NCBI GenBank assembly: GCA_023138875.1
Contig: JAGLOO010000031.1
Location: forward strand, 46,351-110,350
DNA: 64,000 bases
Reading direction: 5' to 3'
DNA from: Bacteroidales bacterium
Lineage (GTDB): Bacteria; Bacteroidota; Bacteroidia; Bacteroidales; GCA-2748055
The notes under the pieces: model-generated
Database searches by the model: none
Seen by the model: the letters and a program-made list of their open reading frames with translations, nothing else
Told to the model about the DNA's origin: nothing
Translations under genes and position numbers: made by a program
In this document: positions 9,535 through 18,338 of the stretch, in pieces
How positions within the stretch are numbered: position 1 is the first letter of the stretch
Layout of the letters: each line of letters opens with the position of its first letter

Positions 9535-10266
9535 ATGTGGACACTCTTTAAAAAGGAAATAAGCGGTTTTTTCAGCAGCCTGACAGGGTATGTGGTTATC
9601 GTTGTTTTTTTGTTGCTCAACAGCCTTTTCATGTGGGTCATTCCCGGCCAGTTCAATGTGATAGAGAACGGATATGCCACGCTGGACTCCCTGTTTGCCA
9701 TAGCCCCGTGGGTATTCCTGTTTCTGGTCCCGGCCATTACCATGCGGATGATATCAGAGGAGAAACGGACAGGAACGCTGGATCTGTTGTATACCAGGCC
9801 GGTTACAGAGTTGCAGATTATTCTTGCCAAGTTTTTTGCATCCTGGACACTGATCCTTCTCTCATTAATCCCAACACTTATCTATTTCTGGTCGGTTTCA
9901 AAGTTGGGAAGCCCCCCTGGCAATATTGATACGGGAGGAACCTGGGGTTCTTACATCGGACTCTTCTTCCTGGGGGGCATCTATGCGGCCATCGGTGTGT
10001 TTGCATCGTCTCTGACCGGGAATCAGATCGTTTCATTTATCACGGCGGTTTTTGTATCATTCATCATGTACCTTGGTTTTGATTTTTTAAGCAACCTGGC
10101 AGGATCGGGCAGCACAGCTTTTTTGATCTCCCGCCTGGGTATTGAGTATCATTATAATTCCATGAGCAGGGGTGTGGTGGATTCGCGCGATATTCTCTAT
10201 TTTATCCTGGTGATGGGATTGTTTATCCTGGGAACACGCACCGTTCTTCAAAGCACCAAATGGTAA
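9535..10266 (+). CDS. gldF: Gliding motility ABC transporter permease GldF
   Basis: 243 residues with six hydrophobic segments typical of an ABC-2 type permease. The family signature ITMRMISEEKRTGTLDLLYTRPV lies after the second helix, followed by a long periplasmic loop (SVSKLGSPPGNIDTGG) and LGFDFLSNLAG. GldF is the membrane subunit of the GldFG transporter associated with gliding and type IX secretion in Bacteroidota. The gldG gene follows after 9 bp. The ATPase partner GldA is not encoded nearby, which is common. Motility cannot be concluded, since non-gliding Bacteroidota also keep gldFG. Confidence 0.93.
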   Translation: MWTLFKKEISGFFSSLTGYVVIVVFLLLNSLFMWVIPGQFNVIENGYATLDSLFAIAPWVFLFLVPAITMRMISEEKRTGTLDLLYTRPVTELQIILAKFFASWTLILLSLIPTLIYFWSVSKLGSPPGNIDTGGTWGSYIGLFFLGGIYAAIGVFASSLTGNQIVSFITAVFVSFIMYLGFDFLSNLAGSGSTAFLISRLGIEYHYNSMSRGVVDSRDILYFILVMGLFILGTRTVLQSTKW

Positions 10267-10275
10267 GCTAAATAT

Positions 10276-11985
10276 ATGGATAGAAAGGACCTGAAAAGAC
10301 GAAATTTGTTGCAGCTGACCATCGCACTGGCTGTGGTGATCATGCTTTCAGTCCTTTCAGACATGAAATTTTTCCGGATCGATCTTACATCCGAAAAGAG
10401 ACATACCTTATCGAGGTCGTCCCGCCATCTGATGCAAGACCTGGATGATGTGGTGTTTGTGAGGATCTATCTGGATGGAGATCTGCCCCCGGAGTTTGTT
10501 AGCTTTCGCAAATCGATCCGTGAACTGATGGATGAATGCAGGGCTTATGCAGGAGGTAAATTGCAGTATGAGTTTATCAATCTGTATGATGAATCCGATG
10601 AAGTATTGCGACACAAGATGATCGGTGAACTGTACGACTCGGGATTGAAGGTAACCAATATACAGGTCCGCGATCGCGAGGGAGGAACTTCTGCCAAGAT
10701 CATATTTCCCGGTGCAATGATCACATACAGGGGCTATGAAATGCCTGTGAACCTGTTGAAGAACAATCCATCCCTTTCCCATGAGCTGAATCTTAACAAT
10801 TCAATCCAGACCCTGGAGTACGAATTTGCAAGGGCCATTCACAGCCTGACACTTGATGAGGTTCCCAGAATTGCTTTTATTGAGGGACATGGTGAACTGG
10901 ATTCCCTTCAGACATATAGCCTGATGGATGAGTTGAAGAATTTCTTCCAGGTGGACCGGGGTTTTATAAACGGGAACACAGATGCACTTTTGAATTATGA
11001 AGCCATCATCATTGCACGGCCGGTGAGGATGTTCAGTGAAGCAGATAAATTTGCCATTGACCAGTACATTATGCGTGGTGGAAAAGCACTTTTTTTTCTT
11101 GACCCGGTACATCCCTTTGCCGACAGCCTTTCCGGCGGCACAACTGTTGCACTTGCCAACCAGGTGGGATTGGAGGATATGCTTTTTAAATACGGCATAA
11201 GGATCAACTACAACCTGGTGGCCGATATGCAATGCAACCTGATCCCTGTAAATACCGCCCCAGCCGGTGAGCAGGCCCGGTTCACCATGATGCCGTGGGT
11301 GTATCATCCATTGCTGTCAGGTCCACCGGCACACCCTGTAACGCGGGGCCTTAATTATGTGAAAAGTGAGTTTGCATCCTCCCTGGATACCATCGGCGGA
11401 AGTTCTCGGGATGTTGCGAAAACTGTGTTGCTGACCACTTCTGCAAGCAGCAGGAAGCGGGATGTGCCTCTTTACATCAGCATGCAGGAGGTAACCGTTC
11501 AGCCCGACCCGGCACTCTATACAGCATCAAACCTTCCTGTGGCCATTTTACTGGAAGGGAGTTTTGATTCATTTTATAAGAATTACCCGGTGCCCAAAGG
11601 CGTGGTTCCCAGCGATTATGAAGTGATCAGCAAAAGTTCTCCTACCAGTGTGTTTGTACTGGCTGACGGGGACATACCGGCCAACGAGGTTCAGTTTGAA
11701 GGGGGAGCTTACAGGGCGCAGCCCCTGGGTTTCGACAAGTATACCAGGCAAACATTTGGTAATCGTGAATTTATCATGAATGTGGTCAATTTTATGACCG
11801 ATGAAACCGGCATCATGGAACTCAGGTCCCGGGAGTTCAAGCTGCGTTTGCTCAACAGGGAAGTGATCAACCAGAAGGCGATGGTTCTAAAATGGAAGCT
11901 GGTTAACACCTTGATCCCCCTGTTCCTGGTCCTGCTTTCAGGAGTGGCGATTCAGTTCATAAGGAAGAGAAAATATACCGGATAG
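10276..11985 (+). CDS. gldG: Gliding motility ABC transporter subunit GldG
   Basis: 569 residues. One N-terminal helix (about residues 12-30, LLQLTIALAVVIMLSVLSD) is followed by the conserved KFFRIDLTSEKRHTLSRSSR segment and a large periplasmic ABC-transporter auxiliary domain (VFVRIYLDGDLPPEF, RIAFIEGHGELDS, ALFFLDPVHPF). A C-terminal helix (LVNTLIPLFLVLLSGVAIQF) re-enters the membrane before the basic end RKRKYTG. This is the normal two-anchor GldG layout. It is cotranscribed with gldF upstream (9-bp gap) and with the DUF4340-like gene 1 bp downstream. Confidence 0.93.
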   Translation: MDRKDLKRRNLLQLTIALAVVIMLSVLSDMKFFRIDLTSEKRHTLSRSSRHLMQDLDDVVFVRIYLDGDLPPEFVSFRKSIRELMDECRAYAGGKLQYEFINLYDESDEVLRHKMIGELYDSGLKVTNIQVRDREGGTSAKIIFPGAMITYRGYEMPVNLLKNNPSLSHELNLNNSIQTLEYEFARAIHSLTLDEVPRIAFIEGHGELDSLQTYSLMDELKNFFQVDRGFINGNTDALLNYEAIIIARPVRMFSEADKFAIDQYIMRGGKALFFLDPVHPFADSLSGGTTVALANQVGLEDMLFKYGIRINYNLVADMQCNLIPVNTAPAGEQARFTMMPWVYHPLLSGPPAHPVTRGLNYVKSEFASSLDTIGGSSRDVAKTVLLTTSASSRKRDVPLYISMQEVTVQPDPALYTASNLPVAILLEGSFDSFYKNYPVPKGVVPSDYEVISKSSPTSVFVLADGDIPANEVQFEGGAYRAQPLGFDKYTRQTFGNREFIMNVVNFMTDETGIMELRSREFKLRLLNREVINQKAMVLKWKLVNTLIPLFLVLLSGVAIQFIRKRKYTG

Positions 11986-11986
11986 G

Positions 11987-12949
11987 ATGCAATCGCGCAG
12001 GTACATCGGCATGATCATCTCCGCATTGCTTATCATAGCACTGCTCGTGATATTTACCGATCCATGGAGTACGCTTCGCAGAGATAGCGATAGGATAAAC
12101 CTTCGTGATCCTTCGGGTGTTGACAGGATCTTTCTGTCAGATCAATATGACTCCACGCTGCTGATCCGGCAGAATAAAACATGGTTGCTGTTCGGGCAGG
12201 AGGCCGCAAATCCGATTGCGGTGGAAAACCTTCTTTTTGCAGCAGAAAGGCTTCAGATTAATTCAATCCTGGCGGAGGATCCGGATTGGACAGGCAGGCC
12301 TGTGAGGAAAATCCAGTTCTTTAAAGGAGAGAAACCTCTTCTGGAATATGAGTTCCAGTCCCAGGGAAATCAATACATGGTCAGACCATTCCGGTCAGAC
12401 CGGTCCTATTTTGTATCCATCTCCGGGTATACCGGTCTCAACCTGGACAGGGTGTTTTCAAGTACCGTGAATCATTACAGGGAACACATCCTGATCGACC
12501 TGCTCCCTTCAGAAATATCCCTGATTGAGATAGAGAGGGCGAACGGTGAGTCATTTCGCTTTTCACAGGATCTGAACGGTGAAATAACATGCTTGCCTGC
12601 GAATAGAGAAACCATCTTTCCGCTGGGAGTCCTGGATGATGTTTCCATCAGGTTGCTGTTCAGTTATTTCACTTCCATCATGTACGAGCAAAAAGCCGGA
12701 GTCCCGGCAAACCGGCTGACAGGTGCCGAAGGGGAAATCGAAATGATTGCCAGGCTTCATGTAGAATCCCACCAGGGTGAGAAACATACACTTACTGTAT
12801 TCCCATTCCATCAGGATCCGGGGGCGGAGGCCCATATGTTCCGTGCGCTTGTGACCTATAATAATGATCCCGAAGCCCTTGTCGTAAACTATATTTACCT
12901 GGATGTTCTGATGCGGGATATGTCCCATTATTTTGCAGGTGGGGAGTAG
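11987..12949 (+). CDS. DUF4340-like membrane-anchored protein downstream of gldG
   Basis: 320 residues with a single N-terminal helix (residues about 6-22, YIGMIISALLIIALLVIF) and a soluble domain predicted outside the membrane. The arrangement of short strands (LLIRQNKTWLLFG, IQFFKGEKPLLEYEF, YFVSISGY) resembles DUF4340 proteins, which regularly follow gldG-type genes. It starts 2 bp after the gldG stop (TAGGATG), so it is almost certainly translated with it and may be an accessory of the GldFG complex. No catalytic motif is visible. A run of T at 12961-12970 between it and dnaN could mark the end of one transcript or part of the dnaN promoter region. Confidence 0.75.
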   Translation: MQSRRYIGMIISALLIIALLVIFTDPWSTLRRDSDRINLRDPSGVDRIFLSDQYDSTLLIRQNKTWLLFGQEAANPIAVENLLFAAERLQINSILAEDPDWTGRPVRKIQFFKGEKPLLEYEFQSQGNQYMVRPFRSDRSYFVSISGYTGLNLDRVFSSTVNHYREHILIDLLPSEISLIEIERANGESFRFSQDLNGEITCLPANRETIFPLGVLDDVSIRLLFSYFTSIMYEQKAGVPANRLTGAEGEIEMIARLHVESHQGEKHTLTVFPFHQDPGAEAHMFRALVTYNNDPEALVVNYIYLDVLMRDMSHYFAGGE

Positions 12950-13020
12950 CGGCTTTCACGTTTTTTTTTTGTATAATTGATGGATCATTCAGCTCATATC
13001 TCTAAAAAACGAAAACACTC

Positions 13021-14151
13021 ATGAAATTTGTTGTATCCAGTATGGAACTGTTAGGTCACCTTCAGGCCATCAGTCGTGTGATCAGTACAAAAAACACACT
13101 TCCAATTCTAGATAATTTCCTCTTCTCAATGGAAGACGGCTTACTGGAGATCACTGCGTCGGATCTTGAATCCACGCTGATCACCCAGATCCAGCTGGAA
13201 AATGCAGATGGTTCTGGCATTATTGCAGTTCCTGCCCGCATACTAACCGATACACTGAAAGAATTCCCCGATATTCCACTGACTTTTGAGATTAATTCCG
13301 ATAGTCTGATGATTGTCATCCAGAGTGAGAACGGTAAGTTCTCCATCATGGGTCAGAATGGTGCTGAGTTTCCACAGATGCCTGTGATCAAGGATGACCA
13401 GAGACAGCTTGTGGAGATTGAGCAGGAGGTACTTTTAACCGGAATCAACAAGTCCTTTTTTGCCACGGCCGATGATGAGCTGCGTCCTGTGATGAATGGC
13501 GTTTTCATGGAGCTGTCGCCCGATGATATTACATTTGTTGCATCTGATGCACATAAGCTGGTCAGGTACAAGAGAACGGATGCTTCTGCAGAAAGGGCTT
13601 CAAGTTTTATTCTTCCCAAGAAACCGGCTTCTCTACTGAAAAATATACTTCCCAGGGAAGAGAACAAGGTGGTGCTCGAGTTTGATGACAGGAACGCTTC
13701 ATTTACTCTTACCAATTATAAACTGGTCTGCAGGCTGGTGGAGGGTAACTATCCCAGTTACGATTCTGTAATCCCCACCGACAATCCTTATAAGATGACC
13801 ATTGACCGCCTGGCGTTCTACAATACCCTCAAAAGGGTATCTGTTTTCTCGAACCAGGCCAGCAACCTGGTGAAGCTTTCCCTGACAGGTAACCAGTTAA
13901 ATATATCTGCTCAGGACATTGATTTCTCCATATCTGCCAATGAAAGACTCAGCTGCCAGTATGAAGGTGAAGAAATGGAGATCGGTTTCAAATCCACCTT
14001 CCTTATTGAGATCCTGGCAAACCTGTCTTCTCCCGATGTGGTGCTGGAAATGAGTGATCCGACCCGTGCGGGGATCCTGCTCCCGTCCGAAACAGAGAAC
14101 AAAAACGAGGATACCCTTATGCTTCTGATGCCCATGATGATTAACACATAG
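13021..14151 (+). CDS. dnaN: DNA polymerase III sliding clamp (beta subunit)
   Basis: 376 residues, close to the usual 366-374. The N-terminal MKFVVSSMELLGHLQAISRVI, the VISTKNTLPILDNFLF strand and EITASDLESTLI mark domain 1. HKLVRYKR and RLVEGNYPSYDSVIP belong to domain 2. The C-terminal segment (SNQASNLVKLSL, ILANLSSPDVVLEMSD, LLMPMMI) closes domain 3. DnaN forms the ring clamp that tethers DNA polymerase III. The gene is preceded by a 71-bp gap and followed after 3 bp by an exonuclease gene. In Bacteroidota the link of gldFG to dnaN recurs, so location alone does not imply a nearby replication origin; no DnaA-box cluster was noticed. Confidence 0.97.
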   Translation: MKFVVSSMELLGHLQAISRVISTKNTLPILDNFLFSMEDGLLEITASDLESTLITQIQLENADGSGIIAVPARILTDTLKEFPDIPLTFEINSDSLMIVIQSENGKFSIMGQNGAEFPQMPVIKDDQRQLVEIEQEVLLTGINKSFFATADDELRPVMNGVFMELSPDDITFVASDAHKLVRYKRTDASAERASSFILPKKPASLLKNILPREENKVVLEFDDRNASFTLTNYKLVCRLVEGNYPSYDSVIPTDNPYKMTIDRLAFYNTLKRVSVFSNQASNLVKLSLTGNQLNISAQDIDFSISANERLSCQYEGEEMEIGFKSTFLIEILANLSSPDVVLEMSDPTRAGILLPSETENKNEDTLMLLMPMMINT

Positions 14152-14154
14152 TGC

Positions 14155-14922
14155 ATGAGGCTGAACCTGAAGAATCCCATTATTTTCTTTGATCTGGAAA
14201 CCACTGGTATCAATATTGCCTCGGACCGGATTGTGGAAATTGCTTTTCTCAAAGTTGATTTGAACGGGAACGAGAGCACGAAGACCATGCGGGTAAATCC
14301 GGAGATGCCCATCTCTGAAAAAGCAACGGAAATACATGGGATCAAAAATGAGGATGTGAAAGATGCCCCCACATTCAACGAAATTGCCAGAAGTCTGGTG
14401 AAGGATTTTGAAGGATGTGACCTGGGTGGATATAATTCGGTCAGGTTCGATATACCATTGCTGGCCGAGGAGTTCTTGAGGGCAGGTGTGGATATAGATC
14501 TGAAGAGAAGAAAGTTTGTGGATGTGCAGGTGATTTTTATGAAAATGGAACCCAGGACACTCTCCGCCGCATACAAGCTCTTCGTGGGCAAAGAATTGAA
14601 GGATGCCCATTCGGCATCTGCCGATACACTGGCTACCTACGAGGTACTGCAGGCCCAGCTGGATCGTTATCCAAACCTGGAGAATGATATTGGGAAACTT
14701 GCAGAGTTTTCTGCTCATACCCGCAATGTTGATTTTGCGGGAAGGATCGTTTACAATGAGCAGGATGAAGAGGTTTTTAATTTTGGCAAATACAAAGGTA
14801 AATCCGTGCGAGAAATCCTTGAGCGCGATCCTGGTTACTATGGTTGGATGATGAATGGAGATTTTCCCCTTTTCACGAAGAAGGTCCTTACCAACATCAA
14901 ACTGAATTCCATTAAGAAATAG
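14155..14922 (+). CDS. DnaQ-like 3'-5' exonuclease
   Basis: 255 residues. The RNase-H-fold exonuclease domain fills residues 8-170: Exo I IIFFDLETTGI (Asp and Glu ligands), the NPEMPISEKATEIHGI linker, Exo II LGGYNSVRFDIPLLAEEF, and Exo III HSASADTLATYEVL with the terminal Asp. The C-terminal 80 residues contain the DUF3820-type motif VFNFGKYKGKSVREILERDPGYYGWM, often fused to such exonucleases in Bacteroidota. It starts 3 bp after dnaN, so a role in DNA repair or proofreading on a clamp-linked transcript is plausible. It is too short and too isolated from a polymerase to be called DnaQ with certainty. Confidence 0.9.
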   Translation: MRLNLKNPIIFFDLETTGINIASDRIVEIAFLKVDLNGNESTKTMRVNPEMPISEKATEIHGIKNEDVKDAPTFNEIARSLVKDFEGCDLGGYNSVRFDIPLLAEEFLRAGVDIDLKRRKFVDVQVIFMKMEPRTLSAAYKLFVGKELKDAHSASADTLATYEVLQAQLDRYPNLENDIGKLAEFSAHTRNVDFAGRIVYNEQDEEVFNFGKYKGKSVREILERDPGYYGWMMNGDFPLFTKKVLTNIKLNSIKK

Positions 14923-14926
14923 AACC

Positions 14927-15538
14927 ATGAAGATCATCTGCATCGGCAGGAACTACGTTGCTCATGCAAAAGAACTGAACAACGATGTTCCTTCAAAACC
15001 GATTTTTTTCATGAAGCCCGATTCGGCACTGGTTACAGGGAATCGTCCTTTTTTCTATCCGGATTTCTCCGACATGGTGCATCATGAACTGGAGGTGGTG
15101 ATTCGTATCGACAGGCTCGGAAAAAGCATTGAAGAGAAGTATGCTCACCGCTACTTCAGCGAGGTCGGATTGGGTGTGGATTTTACTGCCCGGGATCTGC
15201 AGAACGAAATGAAGAAGAAGGGACTGCCCTGGGAAATTGCCAAAGGTTTTGACTATTCTGCACCCGTCAGCGAGCTCTTCCCTGTTGCAACATGCAAAGA
15301 TATCCACAACCTTGGTTTCAGGCTGGACGTGAATGGTAAAACGGTCCAGGAGGGAACTACCGCACTGATGATATTCGGTTTCGAGAAGATTATTTCCTAT
15401 GTTTCCCGCTTTATGACCCTGAAAACCGGTGATCTGATTTTCACCGGGACACCGGCTGGTGTTGGGCCTGTTGCAATCAACGATCGGCTGGAAGCATACA
15501 TGGAAGGGAAAAAACTGATGGATTTCCCGGTGAAATAA
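14927..15538 (+). CDS. Fumarylacetoacetate hydrolase (FAH) family protein
   Basis: 203 residues, the short single-domain FAH form. It opens with CIGRNYVAHAKELNNDVP, then FFMKPDSALV; the metal ligands are in HHELEVVIRI (Glu) and LGVDFTARDLQ (Asp); GFDYSAPVS and DLIFTGTPAGVGPV complete the fold. Members hydrolyse or decarboxylate acylpyruvates and related beta-diketo acids in the cytoplasm. It sits 4 bp after the exonuclease gene, and its TAA overlaps the ATG of the next gene by one base (TAATG). The exact substrate cannot be read from sequence. Confidence 0.92.
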   Translation: MKIICIGRNYVAHAKELNNDVPSKPIFFMKPDSALVTGNRPFFYPDFSDMVHHELEVVIRIDRLGKSIEEKYAHRYFSEVGLGVDFTARDLQNEMKKKGLPWEIAKGFDYSAPVSELFPVATCKDIHNLGFRLDVNGKTVQEGTTALMIFGFEKIISYVSRFMTLKTGDLIFTGTPAGVGPVAINDRLEAYMEGKKLMDFPVK

Positions 15539-16239
15539 TGGAGGAGACGAGATACACCATCCACAGGATCTCCCTTGTAAAAGTAGCATCATACCTGGTT
15601 TACAGACATGGAGAAGCTTTTCTGGTGGACAGCGGGAACAGCGGGTCTGAAGCAAAGATCCTGGAAACACTCTCCAAACTGGGACTTCAACCAGGCATGC
15701 TTAAACTCCTGATCCTGACACATACACACTTCGATCATGCAGGATCTGCAGGTAAACTGAAGGAACTCACAGGTTGCCGCATCATGGTTCACCGCTCTGA
15801 AGAGAGCCGGTTAAGAGAAGGACTCACCACAATACCCGGAGGAACACGCTGGAAGGCTAAACTCCTGGTGGGCCTGGGCAGGATCATTATCAGGCGTCTG
15901 ATGAAATATCCTGGTGTTGAACCGGATCTGCTGGCTGGGGATTCATTTGATCTTCAGGAAGTGGGCTTCCCCGGAAAAGTAATCCATACCCCGGGCCATA
16001 CCTATGGTTCCATGGTGGTGCTGATGGATGGAGGGGAATTGATTGCAGGGGATACCCTGTTTGGACTTCAAGGGAAAGAACACTTCCCTCCATTTGCAGA
16101 AGACATTCAGGCCCTGATTGAAAGCTGGAAACATATACGATCCCTCCCGGTAAAAATCATGTATCCTGGGCATGGCAGGCCAATTACTTCAGAGAGTTTC
16201 CTCGCCGAATTCGATCACGCCATGAAAAAATATCGATAA
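15538..16239 (+). CDS. MBL-fold metallo-hydrolase
   Basis: 233 residues of the metallo-beta-lactamase fold. The HxHxDH metal site reads [13 protein letters not shown] (near residue 60), the third ligand His lies in [15 protein letters not shown], the bridging Asp in LIAGDTLFG, and a last His in [10 protein letters not shown]. This is the glyoxalase II/RNase Z-like superfamily, in which substrate cannot be assigned from motifs. It is the final gene of the dense plus-strand run that begins with surE. Its stop is followed after one base by the start of an orphan Rhs fragment, which marks the left border of mobile island 1. Confidence 0.92.
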   Translation: MEETRYTIHRISLVKVASYLVYRHGEAFLVDSGNSGSEAKILETLSKLGLQPGMLKLLILTHTHFDHAGSAGKLKELTGCRIMVHRSEESRLREGLTTIPGGTRWKAKLLVGLGRIIIRRLMKYPGVEPDLLAGDSFDLQEVGFPGKVIHTPGHTYGSMVVLMDGGELIAGDTLFGLQGKEHFPPFAEDIQALIESWKHIRSLPVKIMYPGHGRPITSESFLAEFDHAMKKYR

Positions 16240-16240
16240 A

Positions 16241-16639
16241 ATGAACCTTTTCGGAATGAGCCCTGATCAGCCAGATTCAGAACACGATCACAAGTACCTA
16301 TTTAACGGTAAGGAATTACAAGACGAGCAACTGGGAAACATTATCCTGGACCACTACGACTATGGTGCAAGGTTTTACGACCCTGCGCTGGGGAGGTGGC
16401 ACGTGATGGATCCCGCCGCTGAATATATGAGCAGTTGGTCTCCGTACAACTATACTTTCAATAACCCTATTCGGTATATTGATCCAGACGGTACTGTTCC
16501 TGATAATTTCTATTTTGATGAAAATTACAACCTAATTGACTATGAAGAGAATGATGATCCCGATCGGGTTTTCGTTGCTACCGGCGAAACTGTAATTGGT
16601 GGAAATTCAGATTCTCCAATGCCTGAGCCAGTTTTATGA
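16241..16639 (+). pseudogene. Orphan Rhs core tip (N-truncated RHS repeat protein)
   Basis: 132 residues that begin inside the Rhs repeat-associated core: [53 protein letters not shown]. Full Rhs/YD proteins run to well over 1000 residues, so all the repeat-shell sequence and the signal peptide are missing. The reading frame closes shortly after the core, where variable toxin sequence is expected, and an overlapping frame continues from about 16620 (see next entry). The fragment starts one base after the MBL gene stop and has no evident promoter. It matches the style of orphan Rhs-CT modules, displaced tips kept as donor cassettes. A similar tip starts at the same core point in island 2. Confidence 0.8.
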
Positions 16640-16649
16640 GCAAGTTGAA

Positions 16650-17057
16650 ATGTCAGCTGGAGAGATTGAGGAGAAAATGGACGCCAACGGTTATAAAAAG
16701 GTTACAAGCAAGGTTAGGGTAGAGAATGATGAAGTTTCGACAACAGTCAAAGGGGGACCGAATTCTTTCGATATTACGTATGGCAAAGAACACACTACTG
16801 GGATCGATGAGAAATATGTAAAGGAGGATATGGCTCCTGTTGGCCGTACCGATACCCAACATGAAGAATATGATCCGAAATTTAATGTGATTACCGGGAA
16901 TCATTCACTTCATGAGGTTTATAATGAGCGCATTACCTATGGCTCTTCCAAGCAGGCAAAGAGGTATAAATTTGGACAGAAGGTCTTACAATTCCTTGGA
17001 GCCTCAAGAGGAGTTCATGATTACAGAAACAAGACAGAATCAAATATCTATGAATAG
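16650..17057 (+). CDS. Candidate Rhs toxin tip in a shifted frame
   Basis: About 135 residues from an ATG at 16650; the open frame itself reaches back to 16596 and overlaps the Rhs core frame by 44 bp. It is unlike any family I recognise. The C-terminal half contains NVITGNHSLHEVYNERIT, which resembles the HExxE-like stretch seen near the end of some Bacteroidota Rhs/polymorphic toxin tips, but this is only a resemblance. Two readings are possible: a separate gene, or the toxin part of the Rhs protein shifted by a frameshift near 16620. It overlaps the following lipoprotein gene by 8 bp, the toxin-immunity style of packing. Confidence 0.5.
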   Translation: MSAGEIEEKMDANGYKKVTSKVRVENDEVSTTVKGGPNSFDITYGKEHTTGIDEKYVKEDMAPVGRTDTQHEEYDPKFNVITGNHSLHEVYNERITYGSSKQAKRYKFGQKVLQFLGASRGVHDYRNKTESNIYE

Positions 17058-17655
17058 AATAGTCCTAATTTTTGTGTCCATTTTGTTAATGTCTTGGGGT
17101 TGTGATATCAAAAACCCCGGATACTATAATTCGGACTGGGCAAGAATAAGCAAAGATTTCAATGATTCATTGCTAGCTCATTTTCCGCAGAATGTTAAAG
17201 GGAGTTATTACTTCACAACAACATTCCCCATAAAGTGTAAAGAGAGCAATAGATGCGGGGTAATCTTAGCTATTCCAACGAATAGCAAATCATACAGGTC
17301 GCATATCCCCTCCTTTATAACTAGCACAATAGAATACAAAGACTCAGACCCGAGTGTTGTTATCATCAATGGTCAGAAGTCTATCGAAATAGAGCAAGGG
17401 TGTGGGGACTCTTTGAAGATTATTCCAAACATAAAAAGGCTTATTACTGAATGCAAAACTTGCAGTGAAATAGGAAACGAACAATTATCAGAGTTTAGCT
17501 ACTATCTAATAGATACTCAGTCTGGAAGGTTTATTAAAGAAGAGTATCTATCTGAAAGAGAAGACTTACCTCAATTATGGAAGAATGGTTTTTCTAAAGG
17601 GATTGCTATTAACCAGTCAAAGACATTAGTAATATACTGGCTTGAGATTTGGTGA
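17050..17655 (+). CDS. Lipoprotein, candidate immunity protein of the Rhs tip
   Basis: 201 residues from the ATG at 17050; an upstream extension to 16912 would bury the signal sequence. Residues 1-18 (MNRIVLIFVSILLMSWGC) form a lipoprotein signal with lipobox SWGC, so the mature protein should be attached to a membrane outside the cytoplasm. The rest contains several cysteines (CKESNRCG, QGCGDS, CKTCSE) and no family I recognise. The start codon lies inside the end of the preceding frame (ATGAATAG), indicating coupled translation. Position after an Rhs tip suggests an immunity role against a periplasm-acting toxin; this is inference. A strong terminator follows 11 bp later. Confidence 0.6.
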   Translation: MNRIVLIFVSILLMSWGCDIKNPGYYNSDWARISKDFNDSLLAHFPQNVKGSYYFTTTFPIKCKESNRCGVILAIPTNSKSYRSHIPSFITSTIEYKDSDPSVVIINGQKSIEIEQGCGDSLKIIPNIKRLITECKTCSEIGNEQLSEFSYYLIDTQSGRFIKEEYLSEREDLPQLWKNGFSKGIAINQSKTLVIYWLEIW

Positions 17656-17665
17656 TTCAAATAAG

Positions 17666-17689
17666 AACCCGGCCGATCGCCGGGTTTTT
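17666..17689 (+). terminator. Intrinsic terminator after the lipoprotein gene
   Basis: Arms AACCCGGC and GCCGGGTT with a 5-nt loop, followed by a T tract. The hairpin ends the Rhs-tip/lipoprotein transcript. A near-copy with the same stem (ACCCGGC) follows the headless HTH gene in island 2 at 58845-58871. Confidence 0.85.
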
Positions 17690-17796
17690 AATTCTCCAAC
17701 TTCTGTATTAGGTATTAAAACGGTTGTAGATCATAAACCATGTTGATGGAATAATCCTGGGGTTCTCCTTGGTAATAAAGGCATTCAGGCACTCCT

Positions 17797-18129
17797 TCAC
17801 TTTATCCCCGCCAGTTTAAGGAGTTCGTCCAATTCTTTATCGGAGATGGTCTTTTTCACAGACTTGTCATAGATAGTCAGCAGGTATGCTTCCTGATCAA
17901 GAACCTGAACGTAAGTGATGACTCGTGAGCCACCCGATTTACCCTGTCCTTTGGAGGTGATGGCCATGCGTATCTTGTAACAGTCCCTGCCCAGGGCTTT
18001 ACCTTGGATTGAGTTTTCTTTCAAGGAAGCGATCAGCTTTTCAAGGTCGGCTTTAAGGGAAGGGTACTTTTTAGCAATCCTTTTGGTATGCTTCTTAAAA
18101 CCGCTGGTGACAATTACCTCAAAGCTCAT
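17797..18129 (-). CDS. RelE/ParE-type toxin
   Basis: 110 residues with the compact basic profile of type II toxins of the RelE/HigB group: MSFEVIVTSGFKKHTKRIAKKYPSLK, a central YKIRMAITSKGQGKSGGSRVITYV strand pair, and the terminal YLLTIYDKSVKKTISDKELDELL helix. Such proteins are mRNA interferases or gyrase inhibitors held inactive by the antitoxin. The gene overlaps the antitoxin end by 11 bp, and both follow an HTH regulator gene, giving an HTH-antitoxin-toxin operon on the minus strand. The reading frame is intact and of normal length. The target is not deducible. Confidence 0.85.
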   Translation of the reverse strand: MSFEVIVTSGFKKHTKRIAKKYPSLKADLEKLIASLKENSIQGKALGRDCYKIRMAITSKGQGKSGGSRVITYVQVLDQEAYLLTIYDKSVKKTISDKELDELLKLAGIK

Positions 18130-18334
18130 TTAAGAAATCTTCAGCTGATTGTTTTTCGAGTTTTCCTTCCTGCATGAGCTTCACTTCTTTCAGTGAGTGT
18201 TGTAAGTCATCCACAAACTCCTGCTGCTCAGGGGTCAGCTGGCGCACTTTCTTAAAGCCGAGATTATTAACAAGTTCCATGAAGAACTTGAGTTTACTAT
18301 CCGGTATATCGATTACTACCCTTTGCATAGCCAT
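18119..18334 (-). CDS. Antitoxin of the RelE/ParE-type pair
   Basis: 71 residues: a short N-terminal strand (RVVIDIPDSKLKFFMELVNNLG) and an acidic/charged C-terminal tail (LQHSLKEVKLMQEGKLEK, SAEDFLNEL) suited to wrap the toxin. This size and organisation are typical of small antitoxins encoded just before RelE-type toxins. It starts 4 bp after the HTH gene and overlaps the toxin start by 11 bp. An alternative inner start exists at 18328. No family name is claimed beyond antitoxin by position and form. Confidence 0.75.
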   Translation of the reverse strand: MAMQRVVIDIPDSKLKFFMELVNNLGFKKVRQLTPEQQEFVDDLQHSLKEVKLMQEGKLEKQSAEDFLNEL

Positions 18335-18338
18335 TGTT

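Noticed and set aside
13021..14151. Replication origin near dnaN
   Set aside because: dnaN lies in the gldFG run without dnaA, and no cluster of DnaA boxes was noticed.
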